Assembly: GCA_007130345.1 (NCBI GenBank)
Contig: SLSP01000162.1
Coordinates: 1-6,655, forward strand
Reading direction: 5' to 3'
Length of the DNA: 6,655 nt
Origin: Thermoflexales bacterium
Lineage (GTDB): Bacteria; Chloroflexota; Anaerolineae; B4-G1; SLSP01
Shown: in pieces, positions 1 through 6,323 of the stretch
Layout of the letters: each line of letters starts with the position of its first letter
Position numbering within the stretch: position 1 is the stretch's first letter
The notes under the pieces: model-generated
What the model saw: the letters and a program-made list of their open reading frames with translations, nothing else
What the model was told of the DNA's origin: nothing
Database searches by the model: none
Made by a program: the position numbers and the translations under genes

Positions 1-3000
1 CTCCTCGTTGGCGCGGATGGATGCTTCTGCCTTGCGCTGCTCGGTCATATCGGTGAACGTGACCACCGCGCCCATCTGCTGGCCGCGCGGATCGCGCAGC
101 GGCCCGGCGTTGACGAACAGCGGCACCAGCGTCCCATCGGCGTGACGCACAGCCATATCGCCGCTCGTGTGCTGCTCGCCATCGAGGTTGGCCTTGACCA
201 GCGGCAACTCGTCCTCCGGGAAGCGCTCGCCGGTCTCGTAGTGAACTACGTCGTATTGCTCCACGTAAGCGTTGCCTTCCTTGTCCGTCATCTGCCGCCC
301 CAGGAGTTGCTGCGCGGCCTCGTTCGTCACCAACAGGTTAAACTGGCTATCCACCGCAAAGACGGCGGTCGGCAGGTTCGTCAGAATACCGTCGTACAGC
401 GCGCGCTGACGCTCCGCCTGCTCGAATAGCTCCGCGCTCTGGAAGGCGTTGGCGATCTGCGCGGCGAGCGTTGTGAACACGTCCAGGTCAGCGTCGGTGA
501 AGTAGTCTTTCTCATCGTGCTGCACGTCGAAGACGCCCAGGACTTTGCCACCGGCGATGGCCGGAACCGCCACCTCCGCTTTGGTATCCGGCAGCAGCGG
601 ATTGGGCATAAAGTCCGGGTTCGCGGTCACATCCTGCACCAACACCGGTTCTTGCGTGCGGGCGGCGGTCGCCACCAGCGACGCCTCCCGGTCGAGCGGG
701 ATGCTGTGGCCTTCGGCCAACATCTGCGCGCCAGCCTCGCCATATCCCGCGCGCAGGTTGAGCGTTCCGGCGGCCGCATCCAGCGTGTAAACGTGAACGT
801 AGTACAGGCCGAACTGCTCCTTGATCAGCGGGATCACCGTCCGCAATAGCTCGTCCGGGTCGAGGATGGCACCGACGCGCTCGGAAATCTGCGCGGCGGT
901 GTTCAGACGGGTGGTGAAGCGCTCGCGCTCACGCTCGGCTTGTTTGCGCTCGGTAATGTCGCGGGCGATAGAGAAATAGAGTTCCTGCTCGCCAAATTGT
1001 AGATAGCTAACCACCACATCCACCGGAATGGGTACGCCATCTTTGTTTTGATTAGTACCCTCAAAAATGATGGCCCCCTCTTCTCGGAGTTGCTCCTTAA
1101 GAGGCTCCCAGGCTTCACGCGGGAACGAGGGGTCTATATCAAAGACGCTCAATGCCAGGATTTCCTCGCGGGTGTAGCCCAACAGCTTGAGCGCGGTCTC
1201 ATTAACATCGATGAAACGCGCTTCGCCATCGAACCAGTAGAAAGCATCGGGAGAGCGCTCAACCGACGCGCGCGTCATCTGCAACGACTCCTCAGCCCGC
1301 TTCTGTTCGGTGATGTCGCGGTTACTGGCGCGGCGACCGAGCCACACCCCATCCGGGCCGTAGACCGGCTGGCAGGCGTGTCCAATCCAGCGGATTTCGC
1401 CATCTTTGGTGCGGATACGGAACTCGGTTTCGGCAATCCCCTCGGCAGAAGCTACCTCGCTAGGGTCTTGGTGATAGTCGTGCATGTGGTGATGAAGCGC
1501 GTCTTCATCATCGATCAGCACAATTTCGTTTAGCAGATTGGGATTGTCCACAAATTCGGCAGCGGTGTATCCGGTGATGGTTTCACACGCGGGCGACACG
1601 TAGAGGAAAGTATTATCCGGGCCGAGCCAGTATTCCCAGTCGTAGGTGAAGTCGGCCACCAACTGGAACCGGGTCTGCGCTTCCGTTGATGCACGCAACA
1701 ACTCCGCAGTCTGGAAAGCGTTGGCGATCTGCGCGGCGAGTGTCGTGAACACGTCCAGGTCGGCCTGGGTGAAGTACTCCTTCTCGTCGTGCTGCACGTC
1801 GAAGACGCCCAGGACTTTGCCGCCAGCAATAGCCGGGACGGCGACCTCCGCTTTGGTATCCGGCAGCAGCGGGTTGGGCATGAAGTTTGGATTGGCGGTC
1901 ACGTCCTGTACCAGCACCGGTGCTTTGGTGCGGGCGGCGGTCGCTACCAGCGAGGCCTCGCGGTCGAGGGGGATGCTGTGGCCTTCGGCCAACATCTTCT
2001 CGCCTGCTTCACCGTATCCGGCGCGCAGGTTCAGCGTCCCGGCGGCCGCATCCAGCGTGTAGACGTGGACGTAGTACAGGCCGAACTGCTCCTTGATCAG
2101 CGGGATCACGGTTTGCAGCAGTTCGTCCGGGTCGAGGATGGAACCGACCTGCTCCGAAATCTGCGCGGCAGTGTTCAGGCGTTGCGTGAACCGGTCGCGC
2201 TCGGCTTCGGCTTGCTTGCGCTCGGTGATGTCGGCGACCGTACCGACCATTCGCAACGGCGTGCCGTCTTCCGCATAAGTAACACGACCACGCTCAAAGA
2301 CAATGCGGCTTTCACCACTCCCGGTGATAATACGGTGTTCGATAGCCATCTCATTGTGATCTTGAATACTCTTTTGGAAGGTTTCCAACACCATCTCTCG
2401 ATCGCCGGGGGGATAGAGGGCGACGACGTTGGCAAAGTTGACCTCAAAAGTCTGGGCATCCTGTCCGTAAATGCGGTAAGTTTGGTCAGACCAAGTGAGT
2501 GTGTCAGTGAGCATATCGTAATCCCAACTGCCCACATTCGCCACTTCTTGCGCGTCCCTGAGGCGTGCTTCGTTTCTGATGAGGTTTTCCTCAGCTTCTT
2601 TCTGCTCGGTGATATCGCGGGCCGTGCCTACCAGGGCGATAGGAGTGCCGGACTCATCCATGAGGATGGTGGAACTCATCAAGGTCGGGAAGGTGCTACC
2701 ATCCTTACGCACATGACCAACTTCGCCCTGATACGAACCGGTTTGCTTGGCCTTCTCATTAAAAGGCAACACTTCTTCTTTAAGCTGCTGTTCAGTATGG
2801 AACATACTGAGGTGTTGGCCTTGCAGCTCGGCGACGGTATAGCCGTGCATCTTGGCCCAGGCTTGATTCACGTAAGTCAGATTGCCGTCCAGGTCGGCAA
2901 GGGCAATGCCCTCCACGCTCTGTTGCACCGCGCCGCTCAAGCGGAGCAGTTCGGTCTCGGCCTGCTTGCGCTCGGTCACATCGCGCACCAAAGCCAAAAC

Positions 3001-3756
3001 ATGTCCTTCGCCGCTTGGCGTCATCCGGGCTTCGTAATTGCGGAGCATGTCGCCAACCGGCGCTTGATATTCGTAAGTCACCGGTTCGCCGGTTTCCAGG
3101 ACGTGCTGCAAATGCGTCTCTGTCAACTTCGCCAGTTCCGGCGGCAGCACCTCGTGAATGGCTTTGTTCAGAAACAATTCCGGCGGGGCCAACAACTCCG
3201 CGCCAGCTTCAGCTTTGTAGTTGACAAAGACCCCATCCTTATCGAATTCAAACATCATATCCGGGATAGCCGCTAACAGCGCTTGCGCCTGCGCCTCACT
3301 CTCGCGCGCCGCGCGTTCTGCGGCCCTACGTTCTGTGATGTCCGTGACGAAACCGGCCAGCGCGATCAACTCGTCATCCGCATCATAGACGCCCACACCC
3401 TGATCCAGCACCCATTTCAGCGTTCCATCGGCGGTCTCGATGCGGTAGGTAAGTTGGTAAGGCTGGTGCGCTTCCAATATGACTTGCACCTCATCCCACA
3501 CGCGGTCGCGGTCTTCGGGGTGCATAAGGTCACCAAAAACGCGCTCGCCCCCGACCATCAAGGCCGCGGGCGCGTACCCGGTCAACTCCAGACTGCCTTC
3601 ACTGATGAACTCGGACGGCCAGCCGGGTTCATTCAACTGCCGGTAGGCCATACCCGGCAGATTGCCTAACAAAGCCGTCAAAAAGGCGGCTTCTTGCGTT
3701 CCGGCAGGGCCGGGAGGGGCGTTGGATGCCGGGCCAGATGATGATTTCTTAGCCAT
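1..3756 (-). CDS. Giant multi-PAS/GAF cytoplasmic sensor protein, C-terminus beyond the window edge
   Basis: The reading frame is open without a stop from the ATG at 3754-3756 to the window edge, giving 1252 residues. The start is set by a strong AAGGAG eight bases upstream. Domains in order (approximate residues): PAS1 24-143, PAS2 150-265, PAS3 266-386, PAS4 390-512, GAF1 520-690, PAS5 692-818, PAS6 822-937, GAF2 945-1112, PAS7 1115-1240. Each PAS ends in the typical D-[IVM]-T-E-[RQ] junction (139, 259, 381, 509, 814, 933, 1236) followed by a short charged linker such as KQAE. PAS1, PAS4 and PAS5 look like the PAS_3 type; PAS2 and PAS7 look like PAS_4. No signal peptide or membrane segment is visible, so it should be cytoplasmic and sense small ligands, redox state or light through its PAS and GAF pockets; ligands cannot be told. 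The output module is not seen. A histidine kinase is the usual partner of this architecture, but a GGDEF or phosphatase output is possible. GAF1 and GAF2 are near-identical. Confidence -1.
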   Translation of the reverse strand, partial: MAKKSSSGPASNAPPGPAGTQEAAFLTALLGNLPGMAYRQLNEPGWPSEFISEGSLELTGYAPAALMVGGERVFGDLMHPEDRDRVWDEVQVILEAHQPYQLTYRIETADGTLKWVLDQGVGVYDADDELIALAGFVTDITERRAAERAARESEAQAQALLAAIPDMMFEFDKDGVFVNYKAEAGAELLAPPELFLNKAIHEVLPPELAKLTETHLQHVLETGEPVTYEYQAPVGDMLRNYEARMTPSGEGHVLALVRDVTERKQAETELLRLSGAVQQSVEGIALADLDGNLTYVNQAWAKMHGYTVAELQGQHLSMFHTEQQLKEEVLPFNEKAKQTGSYQGEVGHVRKDGSTFPTLMSSTILMDESGTPIALVGTARDITEQKEAEENLIRNEARLRDAQEVANVGSWDYDMLTDTLTWSDQTYRIYGQDAQTFEVNFANVVALYPPGDREMVLETFQKSIQDHNEMAIEHRIITGSGESRIVFERGRVTYAEDGTPLRMVGTVADITERKQAEAERDRFTQRLNTAAQISEQVGSILDPDELLQTVIPLIKEQFGLYYVHVYTLDAAAGTLNLRAGYGEAGEKMLAEGHSIPLDREASLVATAARTKAPVLVQDVTANPNFMPNPLLPDTKAEVAVPAIAGGKVLGVFDVQHDEKEYFTQADLDVFTTLAAQIANAFQTAELLRASTEAQTRFQLVADFTYDWEYWLGPDNTFLYVSPACETITGYTAAEFVDNPNLLNEIVLIDDEDALHHHMHDYHQDPSEVASAEGIAETEFRIRTKDGEIRWIGHACQPVYGPDGVWLGRRASNRDITEQKRAEESLQMTRASVERSPDAFYWFDGEARFIDVNETALKLLGYTREEILALSVFDIDPSFPREAWEPLKEQLREEGAIIFEGTNQNKDGVPIPVDVVVSYLQFGEQELYFSIARDITERKQAERERERFTTRLNTAAQISERVGAILDPDELLRTVIPLIKEQFGLYYVHVYTLDAAAGTLNLRAGYGEAGAQMLAEGHSIPLDREASLVATAARTQEPVLVQDVTANPDFMPNPLLPDTKAEVAVPAIAGGKVLGVFDVQHDEKDYFTDADLDVFTTLAAQIANAFQSAELFEQAERQRALYDGILTNLPTAVFAVDSQFNLLVTNEAAQQLLGRQMTDKEGNAYVEQYDVVHYETGERFPEDELPLVKANLDGEQHTSGDMAVRHADGTLVPLFVNAGPLRDPRGQQMGAVVTFTDMTEQRKAEASIRANEE
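430..960 (-). repeat. GAF2-coding copy of an internal duplication
   Basis: This stretch encodes the second GAF domain and its leading DITERKQAE linker. It aligns without gaps to 1702-2232. By eye, the 520 positions 441-960 differ from 1713-2232 at about 67 sites (roughly 87% identical). The two encoded segments differ at only about 15 of some 180 residues, so most changes are silent and both copies look selected. Similarity stops sharply near 430 and just after 960; the neighbouring PAS domains are not alike. Confidence -1.
1702..2232 (-). repeat. GAF1-coding copy of the same internal duplication
   Basis: This is the partner of 430-960, offset by exactly 1272 bp (424 codons). It encodes GAF1: the run NTAAQISEQVGSILDPDELL, then FGLYYVHVYTLD, then SIPLDREASLVATAART, then PLLPDTKAEVAVPA and GVFDVQHDE. 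The GAF2 copy has the same landmarks with scattered substitutions. The repeat covers one whole domain plus its signalling linker, as expected from domain-level duplication or from gene conversion between older copies. Confidence -1.
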
Positions 3757-3764
3757 AGGACTTT

Positions 3765-3771
3765 CTCCTTA
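3765..3771 (-). promoter_or_regulatory. Ribosome binding site of the sensor gene
   Basis: On the minus strand this reads TAAGGAG, with eight bases between it and the ATG at 3756. It is a near-ideal Shine-Dalgarno sequence and fixes the sensor start, since no competing upstream in-frame start has one. Confidence -1.
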
Positions 3772-3783
3772 GTGGATGGGACT

Positions 3784-3813
3784 TCTATAAATCAAGCGGC
3801 GGATCAAACTCAA
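3784..3813 (-). promoter_or_regulatory. Candidate sigma70-type promoter of the sensor gene
   Basis: On the minus strand, TTGAGT (3808-3813) is followed after 18 bases by TATAGA (3784-3789). Each hexamer differs from the consensus at one or two bases. Transcription would begin about 20 bases before the start codon, leaving a short leader that contains the ribosome binding site. This is inferred from sequence only, and such matches also occur by chance in AT-rich DNA. Confidence -1.
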
Positions 3814-3910
3814 GATACCAACTCTTACACTCGAGGATCACCATCAAGGTGGTTAGCGCGCCTGGCTGTTAGGTGGATATGGGGGCAGCTTAAACATCCC
3901 CCTTACGTTC

Positions 3911-4052
3911 TAGTACAGCGCGGCATAAATAACTCCCCGTTTGAATTTGCTCCAAGGGGAACGTCAGTTCCCCGGTTCGCCGCGTAGTCGCGGATCTGAC
4001 GATCCGCTCTGAGCGGGGCTAACTGGGGAGGGACTTCCGCCGCGCTGTACTA
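3911..4052. mobile_element. MITE-like palindromic element with TA borders and 15-bp inverted ends
   Basis: CTAGTACAGCGCGGC at 3910-3924 is the exact reverse complement of 4039-4053. The arms carry TA at both outer edges (3911-3912 and 4051-4052), as expected if a roughly 138-bp element inserted at a TA site, the target used by IS630/Tc1-mariner transposons. Inside, 3933-3941 pairs with 4021-4030 (one bulge) and GC-rich hairpins follow: GGGGAAC/GTTCCCC (3956-3973), CCGCG/CGCGG (3980-3993), GCGGATC/GATCCGC (3990-4007) and CCGCT/AGCGG (4004-4016). The last three overlap and exclude one another. There is no room for a transposase, so it would be non-autonomous. The TA could instead be part of the CTAG palindrome, and a structured RNA is an alternative reading. 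Confidence -1.
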
Positions 4053-4194
4053 GCCGCGCACTAACATAGATTGCATCAAGGTACCAGAAAACAGTACCGC
4101 CCGCACTTCGTGCAGGTATCTCTATTATACACGCAGAATCCAAATTCAACCATGTCAATTGTGTAGAGAAATCATAAACTTTATAACCCTCTCG
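4053..4194. other. Gene-free intergenic DNA with small hairpins
   Basis: I see no gene in this stretch. It contains two perfect small inverted repeats: GGTAC/GTACC (4080-4098, nine-base loop) and GCAC/GTGC (4103-4113, three-base loop). A consensus TATAAT lies on the minus strand at 4124-4129 but lacks a well-spaced -35 box. Short open frames crossing it show no family resemblance or ribosome binding site. The neighbouring stretch 3814-3910 also has no gene; it holds only weak hairpins such as GGGGG/CCCCC near 3880-3901. Confidence -1.
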
Positions 4195-4324
4195 ATGACT
4201 CTCCTGAAAGAATCCTAAAAATCCGATTTTTTAGAAACTTGATCCTAGATATAGATTTTTCGCGTGCGAATTTCATATAGGTAGTGGGTCGCGTGTGGAA
4301 AAATCGGATTTTCGTTAGTGTCAT
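4195..4324. mobile_element. MITE-like repeat, copy 1 (right arm shortened)
   Basis: This roughly 130-bp element recurs in the same orientation at 6324-6464. The cores 4232-4312 and 6361-6441 differ at about 4 of 81 positions by eye. It has inverted arms: AAAAATCCGATTTTT (4217-4231) against AAAAATCGGATTTT (4299-4312). Its full left arm (4198-4231) is the reverse complement of the right arm of copy 2 (6428-6461) with one mismatch in 34. That shows the intact element has long terminal inverted repeats. Here the right arm beyond 4312 is shortened to a remnant ending in GTGTCAT. No coding capacity is credible, so it is probably a non-autonomous transposable element. Confidence -1.
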
Positions 4325-4334
4325 AAAGCCAACC

Positions 4335-4356
4335 GCCGCCGAATGAATTCGACGGC
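4335..4356. other. GC-rich hairpin
   Basis: GCCGCCGAA and TTCGACGGC form a nine-pair stem with one mismatch around the loop TGAA. No T-tract follows on either strand, so it is not a classic terminator. It sits just outside the right border of MITE copy 1 and downstream of the probable alr terminator. Confidence -1.
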
Positions 4357-4362
4357 TGCTAT

Positions 4363-4384
4363 CCAAAACCCGTTAAAACGGGTT
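4363..4384 (-). terminator. Probable rho-independent terminator downstream of alr
   Basis: AACCCG (4367-4372) pairs with CGGGTT (4379-4384), and the stem can extend by two inner T-A pairs. Read on the minus strand, the stem is followed by TTTTGG. It lies about 115 bases beyond the alr stop codon and is oriented to end alr transcription. The stem is short and the T-run only four bases, so termination may be weak. The A-run on the other side would also give a T-run only on the minus strand, matching the direction of alr. Confidence -1.
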
Positions 4385-4420
4385 AAAAATCGCAATACCG
4401 CAAAAGTCACCCTGTTTGGG

Positions 4421-4477
4421 ACACGGATAAACACAGATTTCACGGATAAAACCAAAAAAATCCGTGTTTTTCCGTGT
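4421..4477. repeat. Nested inverted and direct repeats of the CACGGAT type
   Basis: ACACGGA (4421-4427) pairs with TCCGTGT (4471-4477), and CACGGA (4441-4446) pairs with TCCGTG (4461-4466) inside it. Read directly, CACGGATAAA occurs twice, about 20 bases apart. The block begins some 20 bases past the alr stop. Similar CACGGATAAACACGGAT-like repeats are scattered between genes in many environmental bacteria. It could fold in the 3' end of the alr transcript, but the T-run lies in the loop, not after the stem, so I do not call it a terminator. Confidence -1.
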
Positions 4478-4498
4478 AAATAGGAACGCTAATGCATG

Positions 4499-5638
4499 TT
4501 AGGGGCTGACCTCACGCCAGGGATCGTAAAGGCGCGGCACGCGGGCGTTGATCTGGCAGGTCACTTCGTAGGTAATCGTCCGCAACTGCTCCGCCCACTC
4601 GGTGACGCTGATCTCCGCGTCGCCGCTGCGCCCGATAAGCACGACCTCGTCGCCGACGCGCGCGTCGGTTTCCGGCCCCAGGTTGACCATGCTCTGATCC
4701 ATGCACACGCGCCCGACGATGGGGTAGCTGCGCCCGCCGATCAATACGCGCCCGCAGTTGGAGAAGAGCCGATTGAAGCCGTCGGCGTAGCCTACGGGGA
4801 TGGTGGCGATCCACGTCCGCTCTGGCGCGAACCAGGTGCGCCCATAGCCCACGCTCGTCCCGGCCTCGATTGGCTTGAGGAAGGAGATGCGCGTGAGGAA
4901 GCTCAGGCCGGGTTTGAGCGGGATCGTCGCCGGCGTCTCGGCGTCGGGACGGAAGCCGTAGATCATAATGCCGGGCCGCACCATGTCGAACCACCCGGCG
5001 GGATGGGCCAGCACCGCGCCGGAGTTGGCGCAGTGGACGAGCGCCACCCGCCGTCCGAGGGCCGCGTGGATGGCGTCCACCGTCGCCTGGAAGCGGGCGA
5101 GTTGCGCGTGGGTATAGGCGGGGTCGGCGGCGTCGCTCACCGGCAGATGGCTGAAGATGCCCTCCAACCGTAGGTGGGGACAGGCGCGCTCGATGTGAGC
5201 CGCCAACGCGGGGGCTTCGTCTACCGCGACGCCGATCCGCCCCATGCCGGTATCCACCTTGAGATGGACGGTCGCCGTCCCTCCCCGCGCGCGGCAGACC
5301 GCCTCCAGCGCGTCGGCGTTCTCCCGGTCGCACACCGCCAGCGTCAGGCCGTTCTCCACCGCCGCCGCCATCTCGACGGGGAAGGCGTGACTCAACTTGA
5401 GGATGGGCAGCCGGATGCCGGCGGCGCGCAATTGGAGGCCCTCCGGCACGGTGGCGACGCCAAGCCAGTTGACGCCGATCTGCTCGGCCATGCGGGAAAC
5501 TTCGACCGCGCCGTGGCCGTACCCGTTGGCCTTCACCGCGATGAGGATGTTGCGCTCCGGCCCGACAGCCTGCCGGATGCCTTCGATATTGAAGCGGATG
5601 TTCTGCAAATGAATGCGCGCGTGCGTTTGATAGAGCAT
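4499..5638 (-). CDS. alr: Alanine racemase (PLP-dependent)
   Basis: A 379-residue protein of usual family length that interconverts L- and D-alanine in the cytoplasm, supplying D-alanine for peptidoglycan. The N-terminal TIM barrel carries AVKANGYGHG with the PLP lysine K36 and Y40, HLKVDTGMGR (K127, R134), H165 in the IFSHLPVSD segment, HCANSGA (H202, S206) and RPG (R221). The C-terminal beta domain carries SVGYG with the second catalytic base Y265, then VGYADG (Y284) and CMDQ (M313, D314). All expected active-site positions are present, so it should be active. The ATG at 5638 gives the standard N-terminus; an AAGGA lies 12 bases upstream, longer than ideal. It begins 43 bp after brnA in the same direction with no obvious promoter between, so it may share the brnTA transcript. 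Family assignment is near certain; the biosynthetic role is inferred. Confidence -1.
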   Translation of the reverse strand: MLYQTHARIHLQNIRFNIEGIRQAVGPERNILIAVKANGYGHGAVEVSRMAEQIGVNWLGVATVPEGLQLRAAGIRLPILKLSHAFPVEMAAAVENGLTLAVCDRENADALEAVCRARGGTATVHLKVDTGMGRIGVAVDEAPALAAHIERACPHLRLEGIFSHLPVSDAADPAYTHAQLARFQATVDAIHAALGRRVALVHCANSGAVLAHPAGWFDMVRPGIMIYGFRPDAETPATIPLKPGLSFLTRISFLKPIEAGTSVGYGRTWFAPERTWIATIPVGYADGFNRLFSNCGRVLIGGRSYPIVGRVCMDQSMVNLGPETDARVGDEVVLIGRSGDAEISVTEWAEQLRTITYEVTCQINARVPRLYDPWREVSP

Positions 5639-5681
5639 AGTCGTCTCTAGTCCTTAGTCGGATAGTCAGGAAGTTGTAAAA

Positions 5682-5945
5682 TCAGTTACCCTGATAAGCT
5701 TTGTGGCTCTCTACATAAAAACGTAACGCCGCTTGCACTTGCGTTTCCCAATTATCACTGGCATTCTGAAACCATTCTATGATGTCCGCATCGACTTGTA
5801 GTTTCAAGGTAACTTTCGGCTGCGGACGCCAGAGGCGCGCTCTTTCAAAGAACGCTGTAGTCAATGGCGCAATCTCTGAGTAGTTGATTTCTTCATCCGT
5901 CATTGCCGCGAGAGCTTCCCAATCCGTTTTAGAAATGTTGTTCAT
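5682..5945 (-). CDS. brnA: BrnA-like ribbon-helix-helix antitoxin
   Basis: An 87-residue protein. Its C-terminal half, KVTLKLQVDADIIEWFQ followed by WETQVQAALRFYVESHK, has the strand-helix-helix pattern of BrnA-type ribbon-helix-helix DNA-binding proteins (residues about 43-82). The N-terminal part (TDWEALAAMTDEEINYSEIAP) is the typical acidic leader that in the family helps bind toxin. BrnA proteins neutralise the BrnT toxin and, as dimers, repress the operon. I place the start at the ATG at 5945 because AGAGGA lies six bases upstream. An in-frame ATG at 5960 lies upstream of that site, and the open frame extends further into brnT, but neither extension looks like family sequence. It overlaps the end of brnT by 17 bp, a sign of translational coupling. 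Toxin-first order is normal for brnTA. Confidence -1.
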   Translation of the reverse strand: MNNISKTDWEALAAMTDEEINYSEIAPLTTAFFERARLWRPQPKVTLKLQVDADIIEWFQNASDNWETQVQAALRFYVESHKAYQGN

Positions 5946-6201
5946 ATCTTTTCCTCTCATTTTGATTTGCTTTACGCGCTGAAATAAGACGCAGGCAATC
6001 TGTGCCGCGTTCCGTAAACACAATGACCACCGGAATATCATGCAACATCCCAATTCCTACCCAGCGGTCTTCCCCATAGTCTTCGCGGTCATCCAGATCT
6101 ATCAATACTGGCCCTTGAAAGACTTGGGGAACATCTCGGAAATCTATCTTATGATCACGAATGTTGCTTAAGTTCTTCCGTTCATCCCATTCAAAACGCA
6201 T
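5929..6201 (-). CDS. brnT: BrnT-like toxin (type II toxin-antitoxin, RelE-fold ribonuclease)
   Basis: A 90-residue protein of standard BrnT (DUF497) length. The family signature is complete: FEWDERKNLSNIRDHKIDF near the start (residues 3-21), then VF at about 27-28, DDREDYGEDRW (37-47), VVIVFTERG (58-66) and RLISARKANQNERKRYE (71-87). In characterised members this fold is a small RelE-like ribonuclease that blocks translation and is held inactive by BrnA. Nothing is truncated, so the toxin is probably functional. The ATG at 6201 gives the usual N-terminus; only a weak GGGA lies about ten bases upstream, which fits low toxin synthesis. It is the first gene of the brnT-brnA(-alr) block, which lies between two directly repeated MITE-like elements. 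Regulation is expected through BrnA binding upstream, where an inverted repeat lies at 6260-6278. Confidence -1.
   Translation of the reverse strand: MRFEWDERKNLSNIRDHKIDFRDVPQVFQGPVLIDLDDREDYGEDRWVGIGMLHDIPVVIVFTERGTDCLRLISARKANQNERKRYEQHF
5952..5957 (-). promoter_or_regulatory. Ribosome binding site of brnA, inside brnT
   Basis: On the minus strand this reads AGAGGA, six bases before the ATG at 5945. It lies within the last codons of brnT and decides the brnA start in favour of 5945 over the ATG at 5960. Confidence -1.
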
Positions 6202-6229
6202 CTTCTGTCATCCCGTTTCGTTAAGATAG

Positions 6230-6278
6230 GCCCTCTTGGGCATAGTTCATTCTCGAAAGAAAATTGCTTGACAATTTT
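6230..6278 (-). promoter_or_regulatory. Candidate brnTA operator and leader hairpin
   Basis: AAAATTG (6260-6266) and CAATTTT (6272-6278) form a perfect seven-base inverted repeat with a five-base spacer, about 58 bases before brnT. Symmetric sites of this kind are typical operators for dimeric ribbon-helix-helix antitoxins. A weak -35-like TTGTCA (6269-6274) overlaps it on the minus strand; no good -10 follows, only GAATGA-like sequence near 6247-6252. A GCCC/GGGC hairpin (6230-6241) would lie in the leader. Two direct CGTCAAA copies at about 6294-6307 could be further half-sites. The role is inferred from position and symmetry. Confidence -1.
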
Positions 6279-6323
6279 GCTGTGTCTAAAAGCTCGTCAA
6301 ACGTCAAAATCAATACCAAGATA

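Noticed and set aside
1789..3276. A long plus-strand open frame of 495 codons opposite the sensor gene
   Set aside because: It lies wholly antisense to a frame with clear PAS and GAF motifs, shows no family resemblance, and is explained by GC-rich codon bias of the real gene.
3772..3987. A 71-codon plus-strand frame upstream of the sensor
   Set aside because: No ribosome binding site, no family resemblance, and it overlaps the sensor promoter and palindromic element.
3910..4053. Integron attC-like recombination site
   Set aside because: The arms lack the GTTRRRY and RYYYAAC core sites, and there is no integrase or gene cassette context.
4124..4158. Consensus TATAAT on the minus strand with TTGACA upstream, as a second promoter for the sensor gene
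   Set aside because: The TTGACA is 23 bases away and a TTGAAT only 14, both outside the normal spacing; it would also give a leader of about 370 bases. Possible but not supported enough to annotate.
3964..4366. Short minus-strand frames of 61-64 codons across the palindromic elements
   Set aside because: They run through inverted repeats, lack ribosome binding sites and have no recognisable protein features.
4496..5650. Plus-strand frames and a 273-codon minus-strand frame overlapping alr
   Set aside because: They are arginine-, alanine- and glycine-rich shadows of alr, whose active-site motifs are all in the annotated frame.
5946..6053. Upstream extension of brnA to an ATG at 6053
   Set aside because: The added residues are the out-of-frame translation of brnT and do not resemble BrnA; the ribosome binding site at 5952-5957 supports the start at 5945.
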